Of a DNA stretch of 64,000 nt, positions 24,324-34,105 are shown piece after piece. How positions within the stretch are numbered: position 1 is the first letter of the stretch; every line of letters starts with the position of its first letter. This stretch comes from an uncultured Nioella sp. Its GTDB lineage: Bacteria; Pseudomonadota; Alphaproteobacteria; Rhodobacterales; Rhodobacteraceae. The position numbers and the translations under genes are program-made. Location of the stretch: contig CANLZL010000004.1 of the NCBI GenBank assembly GCA_947495575.1, positions 1 through 64,000 of the forward strand, written 5' to 3'. The notes below the pieces were generated by a model that did no database searches, was not told the origin of the DNA, and was given only the letters and a program-made list of their open reading frames with translations.

Positions 24324-26516
24324 ATGCCGACACTTGATAATGCGATTTGGCTGACGGCGGCCAATGGCACGGCACAAAATGGCAGCACCACGCTGACAGA
24401 TGGCAGTCTGTCCGTGGATGTTGACGCCACCTTTACCGGCAATTCCTGGGACGCATCGCAAAACGGATATGGCGTCAGCGAATTCGGCGCCTTTGGGCTG
24501 ACATCGGCAATTTCAGCCGATTACGTGTTTTCGAACGCTGTGGAAAACCTCAGCTTTGATTTGCAGCATGTAAATTCCTCTGGCTCCACCTATGACGATC
24601 AGTTTCGCATCTTTGCCTATGACGAACACGGGGATCTGATCCCGGCGGCTGACATCATCGCGGCATTGGGCGGGCTTGATGATGAAACCGTATCAGTTGG
24701 CGCGAGCGGTGAAGTGGTCATTGATGCAGATGGCGGGACGTCCAACAATGTGACCGTTACGATCAACGGGCAGGTCAGTCGCCTTGAGGTGATCTACGAG
24801 CCCGGCCCGGATGGCACGCAGACCGGCGGTGCGGGCATTGGTGATCTGAGTTTCGATATCTCTCCGCTTGATGACATTGTCGAAGGCTCGGATGGCGATG
24901 ACTTGATCGACGCAACCTACACCGGTGACCCGGAAGGGGATCAGGTGGATGCCGGCGACAGCACCGGCGCAGTGACCGGCAGTGCCAACAGCGATGATGA
25001 CTATATCGACGCGGGATTGGGCAACGACACCGTGGATGCAGGCGATGGGGATGACGTCGTCGAAGCCGGCGGTGGCAATGATTCCGTTCAGGGCGGCGAC
25101 GGCAACGACACTGTCGATGGTGCAGGTGGCAGTGATACTCTTCGTGGTGGAACCGGCGATGACAGCCTGCGCGGCCAAGGTGGCAACGACTCTGTTTTTG
25201 GGGACGAGGGCAATGACACGATCCGTGGTAACGCGGGCTCGGACACTTTGGACGGGGGCGACGACGACGATCTGGTAATTGGCGGCGGCGGCGACGACAC
25301 CGTCATCGGCAACCAAGGTGACGACACGCTTTACGGCGGCAACGGTGACGACTGGCTGCGTGGCAGTTTGGGCGAGGATGAGCTGTGGGGTGGGCGCGGT
25401 GCCGACTACCTTTGGGGCGGTTATGGAGATGACTTGTTTGTCATCCAGAACGACTTTGGCAATGACACGATCAGCGGCGAGGGCATTGATGAAACCGATG
25501 GCGATACGCTCGACCTCAGCCGCGTTACCGACGACCTGACCATTGATCTGAGTGGTTCAGATCCAGAGATAGGTGAGTTTAGCGACGGCACGTTTACGGC
25601 CAATTTCGAAGAGATCGAAAACATCATCCTTGGGGGCGGGGCCGACACCATCTATCTTGCAGACGGTTCTGGCGCGGATTTTGTTCAAGGCTTTGATCTA
25701 ACCGATTTCGGCGACGGAACCACCGTTGACCAGCTGAACGTGGCCGATGTGACCTCGGATTTTGGTACGACGCCGGTTACGGCATGGGATGTCGTCGTGA
25801 CGGATACGAATGGTGACGGAACAGGCGATGCCATACTGACATTCCCCGGCGGCGAAAGCCTTACCTTGATCGGTGTTCTGGCAAGCCAGGTCGATAGTAT
25901 CCTTGAGCTGAACGCCATTGGCATTCCGTGTTTCACGCCCGGGACAATGATCCGAACCAGCCGAGGCGAACAGCCAATTGAGGAGATAGCCGAAGGCGAT
26001 CTGGTGCTAACAGCGGATGCAGGCCTGCAACCGGTGGCATGGGTTGGAACGCGCCATTTGGATGCCGCCCAGTTGGCAGAGCACCCCGAATTGCGCCCGG
26101 TGGTCATCCGCAAAGGTGCCTTTGGCAATCGGCGGAAAATGTTGGTCTCACCTCAACACGGGTTGATTTGGGACAGGGCAGGCGGCGGCTTGATCCGTGC
26201 AAAGCACGCGGCCGAGTTTATGGGCGGCAAAGTGGCCCGGATTGATCGCAATTGCACCGACGTCACCTACATCCACCTTATGTTTGATCGGCATCAACTG
26301 GTCTTTGCCGAAGGCGCAGCCACCGAGGCGTTTTACCCAGGCCCACAGGCGCTGCGCGCTTTGGAGCAGCCCGTATTGACCGAATTGCTGGCTCTGTTCC
26401 CTGATCTTGGGCGGGTCGCATTTGCCAATTCGGCCCCCGAAACCGCCTATGGCGCGCCGGTCCGGCCCTATCTGCGCAGCGGTGAAATAAGGAAAATGAT
26501 GCGCCACGCGGCCTGA
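24324..26516 (+). CDS. RTX calcium-binding protein with C-terminal Hint domain
   Basis: A 730-residue extracellular-type protein. The N-terminal part (about 1-185) is probably beta-sandwich. Residues about 190-375 hold RTX nonapeptides of GGxGxDxL type that bind calcium. A short beta region follows, and the C-terminal third (from C536 in CFTPGTMIRT) is a Hint_2 domain related to hedgehog/intein autoprocessing, with VSPQHGLIW. There is no Sec signal; RTX proteins usually leave by a type I secretion system, but no secretion genes are in the window. The start at ATG 24324 is preferred; a GTG at 24291 directly abuts GGAGG and is an alternative. Confidence 0.88.
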   Translation: MPTLDNAIWLTAANGTAQNGSTTLTDGSLSVDVDATFTGNSWDASQNGYGVSEFGAFGLTSAISADYVFSNAVENLSFDLQHVNSSGSTYDDQFRIFAYDEHGDLIPAADIIAALGGLDDETVSVGASGEVVIDADGGTSNNVTVTINGQVSRLEVIYEPGPDGTQTGGAGIGDLSFDISPLDDIVEGSDGDDLIDATYTGDPEGDQVDAGDSTGAVTGSANSDDDYIDAGLGNDTVDAGDGDDVVEAGGGNDSVQGGDGNDTVDGAGGSDTLRGGTGDDSLRGQGGNDSVFGDEGNDTIRGNAGSDTLDGGDDDDLVIGGGGDDTVIGNQGDDTLYGGNGDDWLRGSLGEDELWGGRGADYLWGGYGDDLFVIQNDFGNDTISGEGIDETDGDTLDLSRVTDDLTIDLSGSDPEIGEFSDGTFTANFEEIENIILGGGADTIYLADGSGADFVQGFDLTDFGDGTTVDQLNVADVTSDFGTTPVTAWDVVVTDTNGDGTGDAILTFPGGESLTLIGVLASQVDSILELNAIGIPCFTPGTMIRTSRGEQPIEEIAEGDLVLTADAGLQPVAWVGTRHLDAAQLAEHPELRPVVIRKGAFGNRRKMLVSPQHGLIWDRAGGGLIRAKHAAEFMGGKVARIDRNCTDVTYIHLMFDRHQLVFAEGAATEAFYPGPQALRALEQPVLTELLALFPDLGRVAFANSAPETAYGAPVRPYLRSGEIRKMMRHAA

Positions 26517-26611
26517 AGGCGCGCCTTGCCGGTATTTTTCGTAGTGTCGCCCCTTGGCAGCGCCGGGGTGCGGGGCTATACGCGCGCCTTGACCGAACGA
26601 GGATAACAGCC

Positions 26612-27412
26612 ATGCAAGGCAGCGCGAATCTCAACATCATGATCAAGGCAGCCCGCAAAGCGGGACGGTCGCTGGTCAAGGATTTCCGGGAAGTGGAAAA
26701 CCTGCAAGTCGGTTCGAAAGGGCCGGGCGATTTCGTGTCTCGGGCCGATATCGCGGCCGAAGAGATCCTGCGCGAAGAGTTGATGACTGCGCGCCCCAAT
26801 TACGGGTGGCTTGCCGAAGAAAGTGGCGAGGCACCGGGAACCGACCCAACCCGGCGCTGGATTATCGACCCGTTGGACGGCACAACCAATTTTCTTCACG
26901 GGATGCCGCATTGGGCCGTTTCCGTCGCGCTTGAGCATAAAGGTGAAATCGTTGCAGGCGTTGTCTTTGACGCGGCCAAGGACGAAATGTTCTACGCGGA
27001 AAAAGGCGCTGGTGCATGGCTGAACGATTCGCAGCGTTTGCGTGTTTCCGGCCGGACCAAGATGATCGACAGCGTTTTTGCGACCGGGGTTCCGTTTGCC
27101 GGTGGCAAATACCTGCCCGCCTGCCTGCAAGACCTCGCCCGGCTGATGCCGGTATGTGCGGGTGTGCGTCGGTGGGGCGCTGCGTCGCTCGATTTGGCCT
27201 ATGTGGCGGCGGGACGTTATGACGGCTATTGGGAGCGCGGGCTCAAGCCTTGGGATATCGCAGCGGGCCTTTTGATTGCAAAAGAGGCTGGCGCGATTGT
27301 CGAGCCGCTGCGTGCTGGACAAAACCTGTTGGAAGATGGTCACGTTCTGGCCGCGGCTGAGCCGATCTATAACAGCTTTGCCAAAGTGATCCGGGATCGC
27401 AACAGCGACTAA
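26612..27412 (+). CDS. Inositol monophosphatase family protein (SuhB-like)
   Basis: A 266-residue Mg-dependent phosphatase. The signatures are AEESGE (metal-binding Glu), IDPLDGTTNFLHG (metal and phosphate site) and, near the C-terminus, KPWDIAAGLLIAKEAGA. The family hydrolyses myo-inositol-1-phosphate and related sugar phosphates; SuhB also joins rRNA antitermination complexes in enterobacteria. It stands between the RTX gene and the second Flp-like gene, with no obvious operon partner. Confidence 0.93.
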   Translation: MQGSANLNIMIKAARKAGRSLVKDFREVENLQVGSKGPGDFVSRADIAAEEILREELMTARPNYGWLAEESGEAPGTDPTRRWIIDPLDGTTNFLHGMPHWAVSVALEHKGEIVAGVVFDAAKDEMFYAEKGAGAWLNDSQRLRVSGRTKMIDSVFATGVPFAGGKYLPACLQDLARLMPVCAGVRRWGAASLDLAYVAAGRYDGYWERGLKPWDIAAGLLIAKEAGAIVEPLRAGQNLLEDGHVLAAAEPIYNSFAKVIRDRNSD

Positions 27413-27484
27413 ACCCCGCCCAATTTTTGCCAAAGCCCAATGGTATCCCGTCGCGTGAAACCTAATGTGCGGCAGGTATCTGGC

Positions 27485-27718
27485 ATGATCGACTTTCTGA
27501 AATCCGAAGACGGGGCTGTAACCGTTGATTGGGTCGTGATGACAGCGGCGACAGTTGCCATGGGGCTAGCCGTGATGGCGGAGGTCCGTGAGGGCGTTGA
27601 ATCGCTGTCGACCGATATTTCCGACACGATGTCAGGGTTTGAGATCATGACCACTTTTGACGAGTGGGATGCGTTCCGGACGGGCGATGCACCTGCAGCG
27701 GATGAACAATCCAACTAA
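27485..27718 (+). CDS. Small Flp/Fap-pilin-like membrane peptide (copy 2)
   Basis: A 77-residue paralogue of the peptide at 82-270. It starts MIDFLKSEDGAVTVDWVVM, has one hydrophobic helix (about 12-34) and a longer acidic tail (about 35-77, ending in DAPAADEQSN). The identical SE/DGAVTVDWVV core shows common origin. No tad locus is nearby. The start at 27485 is chosen by alignment with copy 1. Confidence 0.75.
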   Translation: MIDFLKSEDGAVTVDWVVMTAATVAMGLAVMAEVREGVESLSTDISDTMSGFEIMTTFDEWDAFRTGDAPAADEQSN

Positions 27719-27734
27719 GAATGTTGTGAAAAAA

Positions 27735-27779
27735 ACGGATGGCTTTGCCGGTCTCACGGGATCCGGCAAGGCCATCCGT
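27735..27779 (-). terminator. Long hairpin with T-run on the minus strand
   Basis: A 17-base stem (27735-27751 with 27763-27779, one G-U pair) has an 11-base loop. On the minus strand it is followed by seven T residues, a classical intrinsic terminator. On the plus strand, where the Flp-like gene ends 16 bases earlier, there is no T-run, though it may still act. Confidence 0.8.
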
Positions 27780-28130
27780 CTGAAAATTGTTTCGTCATAA
27801 AAATTGGGGTGCTGCAGGCAGTGCCGGGAGGGAGAAAACACCACCCGCAGCGATGGGATCAATCGTCGTGGCGCACAGGGTCGAGGGAAAATGGCGGCTG
27901 TGGGAGAGTAATGCGGGCTTTGCCGCGAGCACGAGTATCTTGCAGCAAAAGTGCGGCGGCGTGTGTGGGATGAAGTGGCATGAAACTGAAATCCGTTGCT
28001 TGTCTGTCTATATGTGTAGTTATGACACTATGTGTGGGGTGATGCAAGTAAAAAGTGTCCTGATGACACAAAAAAATGAATTCGGCGGACAATCTTGATG
28101 TGCTGTGCTCGGCGTAGCGGTTTCGCCAAA
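27780..28130. other. Gene-poor stretch between two minus-strand terminators
   Basis: No recognised gene lies here. A minus-strand frame (27859-28092) contains a 40-codon reading that starts MPLHPTHAAALLLQDTR and ends DPVRHDD at 27859. It has a plausible promoter-like TTGCAT-16-TCATAA upstream (about 28030-28060) but a weak ribosome site. A short hairpin GTGTC/GACAC is at about 28058-28072. It could be a small RNA or small protein gene. Confidence 0.4.
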
Positions 28131-28163
28131 GAAAAGGCCTGCGCGCGGGGAAGCGGGCAGGCC
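28131..28163 (-). terminator. Intrinsic terminator of the 103-residue exported protein gene
   Basis: On the minus strand a stem GGCCTGC/GCAGGCC (28157-28163 with 28136-28142), extended inside by three more pairs, is followed by TTTTCTTT. It lies 25 bases after the stop of the gene at 28188-28499. Confidence 0.8.
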
Positions 28164-28187
28164 GGTTTCTCTCGTTGTGAAATCAGA

Positions 28188-28499
28188 TCAGTTGCGAAGC
28201 GTCTCCATGAACTGATTGTGGCGCTGATCCAAAATGGCAGAATTGGCCGCGCCATTGGCAAGCATCTGCTGCCCCCAGTTATGCGTACGTTCCATCCGGT
28301 CGGCATGGGCTGCGTAGGGGTCATAAGCCGGGGCCTGCATCTGCATGGCGTAGGCGTTCAGCATGGCGCAGGCATCATAATAGCCCGCGTTGCAGTAGGC
28401 GCTGAGTTCATAGAGGTCGACATATTGGGCATCGGCTGTATCGGCAGAAAAGGCCGAAGTGGCAATGGTTGCGGCAGTCATGATTGAAAAAAGGCGCAT
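28188..28499 (-). CDS. Small exported protein of unknown function
   Basis: A 103-residue protein with a signal peptide (MRLFSIMTAATIATSAFSADTADA). The mature part is rich in Tyr, Ala, Met and Asn (LYELSAYCNAGYYDACAML, AYAMQMQAPAYDPYAAH) and probably helical. It carries two cysteines nine residues apart that could pair. I do not recognise the family. It has its own terminator at 28131-28163 and is probably a single-gene unit. Confidence 0.7.
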   Translation of the reverse strand: MRLFSIMTAATIATSAFSADTADAQYVDLYELSAYCNAGYYDACAMLNAYAMQMQAPAYDPYAAHADRMERTHNWGQQMLANGAANSAILDQRHNQFMETLRN

Positions 28500-28621
28500 T
28501 TGAATTTTCCTGGACAGTTAAAGTTTTTAATAGTGTCAAATATACACCAACAAAACTGAAATGCAAGACCCTTTTTGTGCATTCGCCTTTCGGCGTCCGT
28601 AAATCGGAAATTATTCTGGGG

Positions 28622-29311
28622 TTAGTCGCGGTAGATCAGCTGCTGCGCAATTCCTGCAAAAGCAAGGTAGATCGAGGTTATCGTCAGCCCCCAAAGCGCC
28701 CAGCTTTCTGGGTGAAAATCCACCCAAGCCGCCCAGCCTGCAAACCCTGTCCAGGCAATTGCCGTCGGCAAAGACAGCAAACGCCAGCGTTCGGTTCTGA
28801 CCGGGTGAATGAATTTAAACGGCACAAACATCCCGATAGAAAACAGGATCACCAGAGCGGTGATCACCCAGAAATTCGGGCTAAGTGCGAACAGAACCAA
28901 AACCACCATGTTCCAGCAGCCGGGAAAGCCCGAGAAGCTATTATCTTTGGTCTTCATACGCGTGTCTGCGAAGTAGATCACTGAGGCAAAACTGATCACG
29001 ATGATGGCCAGCCATCCGGTCCAGCCGGGCAAAAGGCCAGAAGTGAACAGCGCGTAGGCGGGAATAAACACGTAGGTCAAGTAGTCAATGATCAGGTCCA
29101 TCAGGACGCCATCGAATTCGGGCGCGTTTTTCTTGACGTGATATCGCCGCGCCAAAGGCCCATCGATGCCGTCGACGATAAAGGCCACCACCAGCCACAA
29201 AAACATGAGGGACCATTTTTCTTCCACCGCAGCCAGCATTGCCAACATGGCAAAAACTGCACCTGTGGCGGTGAAGAGGTGGACAGAGAGGGCTTTCATT
29301 CGCAACGTCAT
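28622..29311 (-). CDS. pcs: Phosphatidylcholine synthase
   Basis: A 229-residue integral membrane protein with the CDP-alcohol phosphotransferase motif DG-x2-AR-x8-G-x3-D-x3-D, seen as DGIDGPLARRY followed by DGVLMDLIID (about residues 48-75). About seven to eight hydrophobic helices follow. The Pcs branch is recognised by SVHLFTATGAVFAMLA, FFADTRM-like YFADTRMKTKD and FSGFPGCWN. It condenses CDP-diacylglycerol with choline. The start is ATG 29311; ATG 29299 is possible. Confidence 0.92.
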   Translation of the reverse strand: MTLRMKALSVHLFTATGAVFAMLAMLAAVEEKWSLMFLWLVVAFIVDGIDGPLARRYHVKKNAPEFDGVLMDLIIDYLTYVFIPAYALFTSGLLPGWTGWLAIIVISFASVIYFADTRMKTKDNSFSGFPGCWNMVVLVLFALSPNFWVITALVILFSIGMFVPFKFIHPVRTERWRLLSLPTAIAWTGFAGWAAWVDFHPESWALWGLTITSIYLAFAGIAQQLIYRD

Positions 29312-29455
29312 CAACCTGACATGACGGAAACGGCGCGCTCTGGCAAGATCAGGCAGGATTAGGTTTTGGCTTTGGTTCGAATGACCTGCGGGCATCTTGG
29401 GCCGATCACGCTACGCCCGAATCTTTGCGAGCTTCTGAAACGGGTATGCGGAGTT

Positions 29456-30379
29456 TCAGGCCTTGGGATGGGCGTTGCGATAGACTTCCAGCAGGCGGGC
29501 CGTATCTACGGCGGTATAGGCTTGGGTTGTCGACAGGCTTTCGTGGCCAAGAAGCTCCTGAATGGCACGCAGGTCGCCGCCAGCATCCAGCAGATGGGTC
29601 GCAAAACTGTGACGCATGGCATGGGGTGTCGCCGTGGCGGGCAGGCCCAATTGCATTCGTGCAGCCTCAACCACCTTTGCCACCTGCCGCGGATTGAGTG
29701 CACCGCCCCGAATACCGCGAAACAACGGCTGGTCGGGTGACAGGTCATGCGGGCAAAGCTGTGCGTAACGTTCGACGGCGGCACGCGCCAAAGGAAGAAC
29801 AGGAACCTCGCGGTCCTTATTGCCCTTGCCGCGAATGCGCAGCGTGTCACTGAGGGGCAGGGCGGCGGCGGTCAGTGACAGCGCCTCAGATATGCGCAAC
29901 CCGCACCCGTAAAGAAGTATCACAACGGCAAGGTCGCGGGCGGACACCCAATTGCGATCATCCTGAACCGCGATCTGGTCCAGCAATTCCTGAGCAGCCG
30001 GTACCGAAAGCGGTCGCGGCAGTTTTTTCTGAAACTTGGGAGAGCGTGTCGATAGAATTGGGGTGGCGTCAAAGCCATCGCGTTCCGACCACCAGCGATA
30101 GAAATTCTTTACCGCAGACAGTTTGCGCGCAAGAGAGCGGGCCCCGACATCTTCAGCCCTTTCTGCCGCCATCCATGCTCGCGTGTCCCGCGGAGTCAGC
30201 GATTGTAAGGGAGAAAGCCCAAGTTGGGTGCCGTGATGTCTGCTTTGAAAATCGAGAAAGCCGGCCACGTCGCTGCCATAGGCTTTGACTGTGGCCTGTG
30301 ACCCGCCGCGAAGGCTGCCGACATGATCCAGCCACGCGGCCAGAAGGTCGCGCGCGGCGGGACTGAGGGCAAGGCTCAT
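29456..30379 (-). CDS. xerC: Tyrosine recombinase XerC
   Basis: A 307-residue tyrosine recombinase that resolves chromosome dimers at dif. The N-terminal SAM-like domain spans about 8-105. The catalytic domain has Arg in YGCGLRISEAL, Lys in GKGNKDREVPV, HAMRHSFATHLL (H-x2-R), LGHESLSTTQ (His) and the nucleophile Tyr in AYTAVDTARLL. The size and its position four bases after a DUF484 gene, as in many proteobacteria, favour XerC over a phage integrase. Confidence 0.93.
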   Translation of the reverse strand: MSLALSPAARDLLAAWLDHVGSLRGGSQATVKAYGSDVAGFLDFQSRHHGTQLGLSPLQSLTPRDTRAWMAAERAEDVGARSLARKLSAVKNFYRWWSERDGFDATPILSTRSPKFQKKLPRPLSVPAAQELLDQIAVQDDRNWVSARDLAVVILLYGCGLRISEALSLTAAALPLSDTLRIRGKGNKDREVPVLPLARAAVERYAQLCPHDLSPDQPLFRGIRGGALNPRQVAKVVEAARMQLGLPATATPHAMRHSFATHLLDAGGDLRAIQELLGHESLSTTQAYTAVDTARLLEVYRNAHPKA

Positions 30380-30383
30380 CAGT

Positions 30384-31097
30384 TTACCCCAGGAACCTGC
30401 GCATGGTGCGTTCGAAGGTTCCGGTGAAGAAATTCAGCAGATCCGTGCCTTGGCTGGGTCGAAACTGGTGCGGATCCTCTGACCCAATTACCAAAAGCGC
30501 GGGCAAACGTCCCTCGCCAAGGTCCAGCTTCAAAAGCGCCTCGGATGCGATCCAATCGGCGGCTTCACCATAGATTTTCTCAGCACCCTGACCGATTTGG
30601 CGCAAGGTCACCACGCGATGGGGCATATTGCGCCCCCCCGTGAGGTAGTGATCTACAAAGCCGGGGGCGACCACGGTCAACACATCCTCAAGTTTCTGAA
30701 CTTTCGGTGCGGCGCTTTCGGTGGCTTCAGGGCTTTCCAGCACCAGCCGGATGCGATCAACGCGCAGGATCGCTGCGACGTCTGTCCCAAGGATTTTCAG
30801 AAACTCCTCAAAACTGCTTTGGTCCAATAGTTTCAGGATTGCCCGATGAATTTGGTTGGTGCCGGCGAGGTTTTCATAGGCGGCGGCGATAACGCTGCGA
30901 TGCGTATCCTCCAGCCGGTCCAGCCGATCCTCCAGCCGTTCCATAGCAATGCCGCGCATGTCAACGATATTGCCGCCCATCTGGCGGTCATTCGCGGTTA
31001 TCAACGCCCGCATCACATCACGATCATCAAGAATTAGGTCCGGGTCGCTCAATACCCGTTCGCGCCAATCTGCCAGCACGTCTGCCCTTTCGCCCAT
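30384..31097 (-). CDS. DUF484 family protein
   Basis: A 237-residue DUF484 protein with a GAF-like fold. An N-terminal helical coil (RLEDRLDRLEDTHRSVIAAAYENL, about 53-76) leads to a C-terminal domain with LPALLVIGSEDPHQFRPSQGTDLLNFF. It is encoded just upstream of xerC and separated from it by four bases, a gene pair conserved across proteobacteria. The function is not established. Confidence 0.88.
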   Translation of the reverse strand: MGERADVLADWRERVLSDPDLILDDRDVMRALITANDRQMGGNIVDMRGIAMERLEDRLDRLEDTHRSVIAAAYENLAGTNQIHRAILKLLDQSSFEEFLKILGTDVAAILRVDRIRLVLESPEATESAAPKVQKLEDVLTVVAPGFVDHYLTGGRNMPHRVVTLRQIGQGAEKIYGEAADWIASEALLKLDLGEGRLPALLVIGSEDPHQFRPSQGTDLLNFFTGTFERTMRRFLG

Positions 31098-31153
31098 ATT
31101 TAGGTCCGCCCCATGGTTGTTTTTTTGCGGTTGGGACGGACCTTACAATATCT

Positions 31154-31807
31154 TTACAGGATTTTCTGCCCTGTTTTTGCCCAATCTTTCATAAAGGCAT
31201 CCAGACCCTTATCTGTCAGGACATGGTTTGCCATCGCCTTGATCACATTCGGTGGGGCAGTGGCCACATCGGCACCGATCAAGGCTGCGTCTTTCATGTG
31301 ATTGGCCGAGCGGATGGATGCGGCCAAAATCTGCGTCTGGAAATCGTAATTGTCATAGATGGTGCGGATATCAGCGATCAGATCCATGCCATCAATGTTG
31401 ATATCATCCAAACGGCCGATAAAGGGCGAGATGTAGGTCGCACCTGCTTTGGCCGCCAACAACGCCTGATTGGCCGAGAAACAGAGTGTCACATTGGTTT
31501 TGAAACCATCCGAGGTCAGCGCCTTGCAGGCTTTGAGTCCGTCCATGGTCAGCGGGAGTTTGATGCAGATGTTTTCTGCGATCTCGGCCAGTTTGCGACC
31601 TTCGGCGATCATGGCCTCGGTTTCCAGAGCCACAACTTCGGCCGAAACCGGACCGTCAACCATGTCACAGATCTCTTTCGTGACTTCCAGGATGTCACGG
31701 CCAGATTTCAGGATCAGCGACGGATTGGTGGTGACACCGTCGACAAGACCGGTATCGTTCAGCTCGGCGATGGCCTCTACATCTGCAGAGTCGACAAAGA
31801 ATTTCAT
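31154..31807 (-). CDS. Small transaldolase / fructose-6-phosphate aldolase family
   Basis: A 217-residue transaldolase of the short class ([13 protein letters not shown] start). Motifs are [32 protein letters not shown] (Schiff-base lysine), [19 protein letters not shown] and [11 protein letters not shown]. It interconverts sugar phosphates in the pentose phosphate pathway or acts as an aldolase on fructose-6-phosphate; the two cannot be told apart here. ATG 31807 begins on the conserved first strand. It is divergent from priA with 102 bases between. Confidence 0.93.
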   Translation of the reverse strand: MKFFVDSADVEAIAELNDTGLVDGVTTNPSLILKSGRDILEVTKEICDMVDGPVSAEVVALETEAMIAEGRKLAEIAENICIKLPLTMDGLKACKALTSDGFKTNVTLCFSANQALLAAKAGATYISPFIGRLDDINIDGMDLIADIRTIYDNYDFQTQILAASIRSANHMKDAALIGADVATAPPNVIKAMANHVLTDKGLDAFMKDWAKTGQKIL

Positions 31808-31909
31808 TGGGATATCCCTATGGGTTCGAAAAGCGGCTTCGCCTGCTCTCATACAGGAGGGCAGGCGTGCCGAAAACCCCTTGAAGTGCCAATAGGTGTT
31901 TGCGCTAAC

Positions 31910-34105
31910 ATGAGTATCCCGGATTTCTTCGAAGAAGGCAGCCTTGTCGGCGTACTGACAGCCGAACCACTGGATCGGGTGCTTGATTACAAAGCGCCTG
32001 AGGGTGGGTGCTGGATGGGGGCTTATGTGCAGGTGCCACTTGGTCCACGACAAGTGATCGGTGTGGTCTGGGGGGCAGGGCGCGGCGATTGGGATCCGGC
32101 TAAGATCAGATCCATCGTCAAGGTACTTGATGTGGCTCCGATGCGCTCAGAGATGAAAGCATTTCTCGAAAAGGTAGGCGCATACACATTGACGCCGATG
32201 TCGGCCATGTTGCGGCTGGCCACACGGGCGCCGGGGCTAAGCAACCCGCCATCGATGCGCAAGCTATACCAGCTGGGGCCGGGTGAGCCTGATCGCATGA
32301 CCGACGCGCGCACACGTGTACTGGCGGTGCTGGAAGAATATGGCGGGCTCAGCTTCACGCTGAAAGAGCTCTCCGAGATGGCCGGAACATCCTCGTCAGT
32401 CATTAAGGGGTTGGTCAAACAGGACGCCGTGCTGGAGGTCGATACGCCACGCGACGCGCCCTATTTGCCACTGGATCCGTCGCTTCCGAGCAAGGAATTG
32501 ACCGAGGCGCAGTCGTCGGCGGCCTGCCAGATTTGCAACGGCATCAGTGAGGGACGATATGGCACAACGCTGCTCAAAGGCGTGACCGGGTCAGGCAAAA
32601 CCGAGGTCTATCTTGAGGCCGTCGCCGAATGCCTTCGAAACGGGCGGCAAGCCCTCGTGCTTTTACCCGAAATTGCCCTGACTTCTGAGTTTCTGACCCG
32701 TGTCAAACAGCGTTTCGGCGCCGACCCTGCCGAATGGCATTCCGGCGTGACCATGACCGAGCGGCGGCGTTGCTGGCGCATGGTGGGACAGGGCGCGGCG
32801 CAACTGGTGGTTGGCGCGCGCTCAGCGCTTTACCTGCCCTATCGTGATTTGGGCCTGATCGTCGTCGACGAGGAACATGACACTTCCTACAAGCAAGAGG
32901 ATGGCGCGCTATACAATGCCCGCGATATGGCGGTGCTGCGCGCCTCGCTGAACGATGCGCAGGTGGTGTTGGCCTCGGCTACGCCGTCTTTGGAAAGCTG
33001 GGTCAATGCCGAGAATGGCAAATACAGCCGGATTGATCTGACGGATCGCTTTGGCCCCGCCGTGATGCCCGATATGCGCGCGATAGATATGCGGGTAGAG
33101 GATTTGCCGGGCAGCCGGTGGGTGTCTCCCTCACTGGTCGGTGCAGTGCGAACGCGGCTAGAAAAGGGAGAACAATCGCTCCTTTTCCTCAACCGCCGTG
33201 GCTATGCGCCCGTTACGATTTGCCGGGCCTGTGGTGAACAGGTTGGCTGTGACCACTGCGATGCGCGGATGGTCGAACACCGGTTTCAAAAGCGGCTGAT
33301 GTGCCATCAATGCGGAGAGACCAAGCCAATGCCCGTGGCCTGCCCCTCCTGCAAGGTTGAAGGGAAAATGGCAGCAGTTGGTCCCGGGGTGGAACGTTTG
33401 GCCGAAGAGGCCACTGCGCTTTTCCCGGAGGCCAATATCGCTGTGCTGTCCTCTGACCTATTTGGCTCTGCCCGCGCGCTCAAAGCCAAAATAGCCGAGA
33501 TCGCCAGTGGAGAGACGGATATCATCATTGGCACGCAGCTTGTGGCCAAAGGCCATAACTTTCCACGCCTGACTTTGGTGGGCGTAATCGATGCCGATCT
33601 TGGGCTGCAGGGATCGGATTTGCGCGCGGCTGAGCGCACTTTCCAGTTGATGCGTCAGGTTGCAGGTCGCGCGGGGCGAGCCGAGACTGCTGGCACGGCC
33701 CTCATGCAGACCTTTCAGCCAGAACATCCCGTGATCCGGGCGATCCTCTCAGGCGATGAAGAGGGGTTCTGGCAGGCCGAGGCGCGAGAGCGCGAAATCA
33801 CGGGAATGCCGCCTTTTGGGCGATTGGCGGGCATTGTCATTTCCTCACCCGATGCCGCGGCTGCCTTTGATCTTGGTATGCACCTGTCCCGGTCGGATGG
33901 TCCTATTCGTGCAACGGGTGGGACCGTCTATGGGCCCGCACCAGCGCCGATAGCCCGCGTTCGCGGTCGCCACCGTGTCCGCCTCCTGGTCAAAGCCCCG
34001 AAAGGCGCCCCGATTCAGGCGGCGGTCTCCTCCTGGCTCGAGGGTTTGAAATTGCCAAATAACCTGAGAATTTCGGTCGATATTGATCCGCAAAGCTTTT
34101 ACTAG
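31910..34105 (+). CDS. priA: Primosomal protein N' (helicase PriA)
   Basis: A 731-residue replication-restart helicase. An N-terminal DNA 3'-end-binding domain (about 1-105) is followed by a superfamily 2 helicase core with Walker [14 protein letters not shown] (about 224) and DEEHD (from D320). A zinc module has eight cysteines in two parts, [13 protein letters not shown] and CHQCGETK...CPSC. Then come helicase motifs including [10 protein letters not shown] and GRAGR. The ATG at 31910 gives the normal length; the same frame stays open far upstream only because it is antisense to the transaldolase. Confidence 0.95.
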   Translation: MSIPDFFEEGSLVGVLTAEPLDRVLDYKAPEGGCWMGAYVQVPLGPRQVIGVVWGAGRGDWDPAKIRSIVKVLDVAPMRSEMKAFLEKVGAYTLTPMSAMLRLATRAPGLSNPPSMRKLYQLGPGEPDRMTDARTRVLAVLEEYGGLSFTLKELSEMAGTSSSVIKGLVKQDAVLEVDTPRDAPYLPLDPSLPSKELTEAQSSAACQICNGISEGRYGTTLLKGVTGSGKTEVYLEAVAECLRNGRQALVLLPEIALTSEFLTRVKQRFGADPAEWHSGVTMTERRRCWRMVGQGAAQLVVGARSALYLPYRDLGLIVVDEEHDTSYKQEDGALYNARDMAVLRASLNDAQVVLASATPSLESWVNAENGKYSRIDLTDRFGPAVMPDMRAIDMRVEDLPGSRWVSPSLVGAVRTRLEKGEQSLLFLNRRGYAPVTICRACGEQVGCDHCDARMVEHRFQKRLMCHQCGETKPMPVACPSCKVEGKMAAVGPGVERLAEEATALFPEANIAVLSSDLFGSARALKAKIAEIASGETDIIIGTQLVAKGHNFPRLTLVGVIDADLGLQGSDLRAAERTFQLMRQVAGRAGRAETAGTALMQTFQPEHPVIRAILSGDEEGFWQAEAREREITGMPPFGRLAGIVISSPDAAAAFDLGMHLSRSDGPIRATGGTVYGPAPAPIARVRGRHRVRLLVKAPKGAPIQAAVSSWLEGLKLPNNLRISVDIDPQSFY

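Noticed and set aside
29456-30379. Phage or island integrase
   Set aside because: The length, motifs and DUF484 neighbour match the chromosomal XerC; no att repeats or mobile genes are near.
31223-31909. In-frame upstream extension of priA by 229 codons
   Set aside because: It is antisense to the transaldolase gene, and the normal PriA N-terminus begins at 31910.
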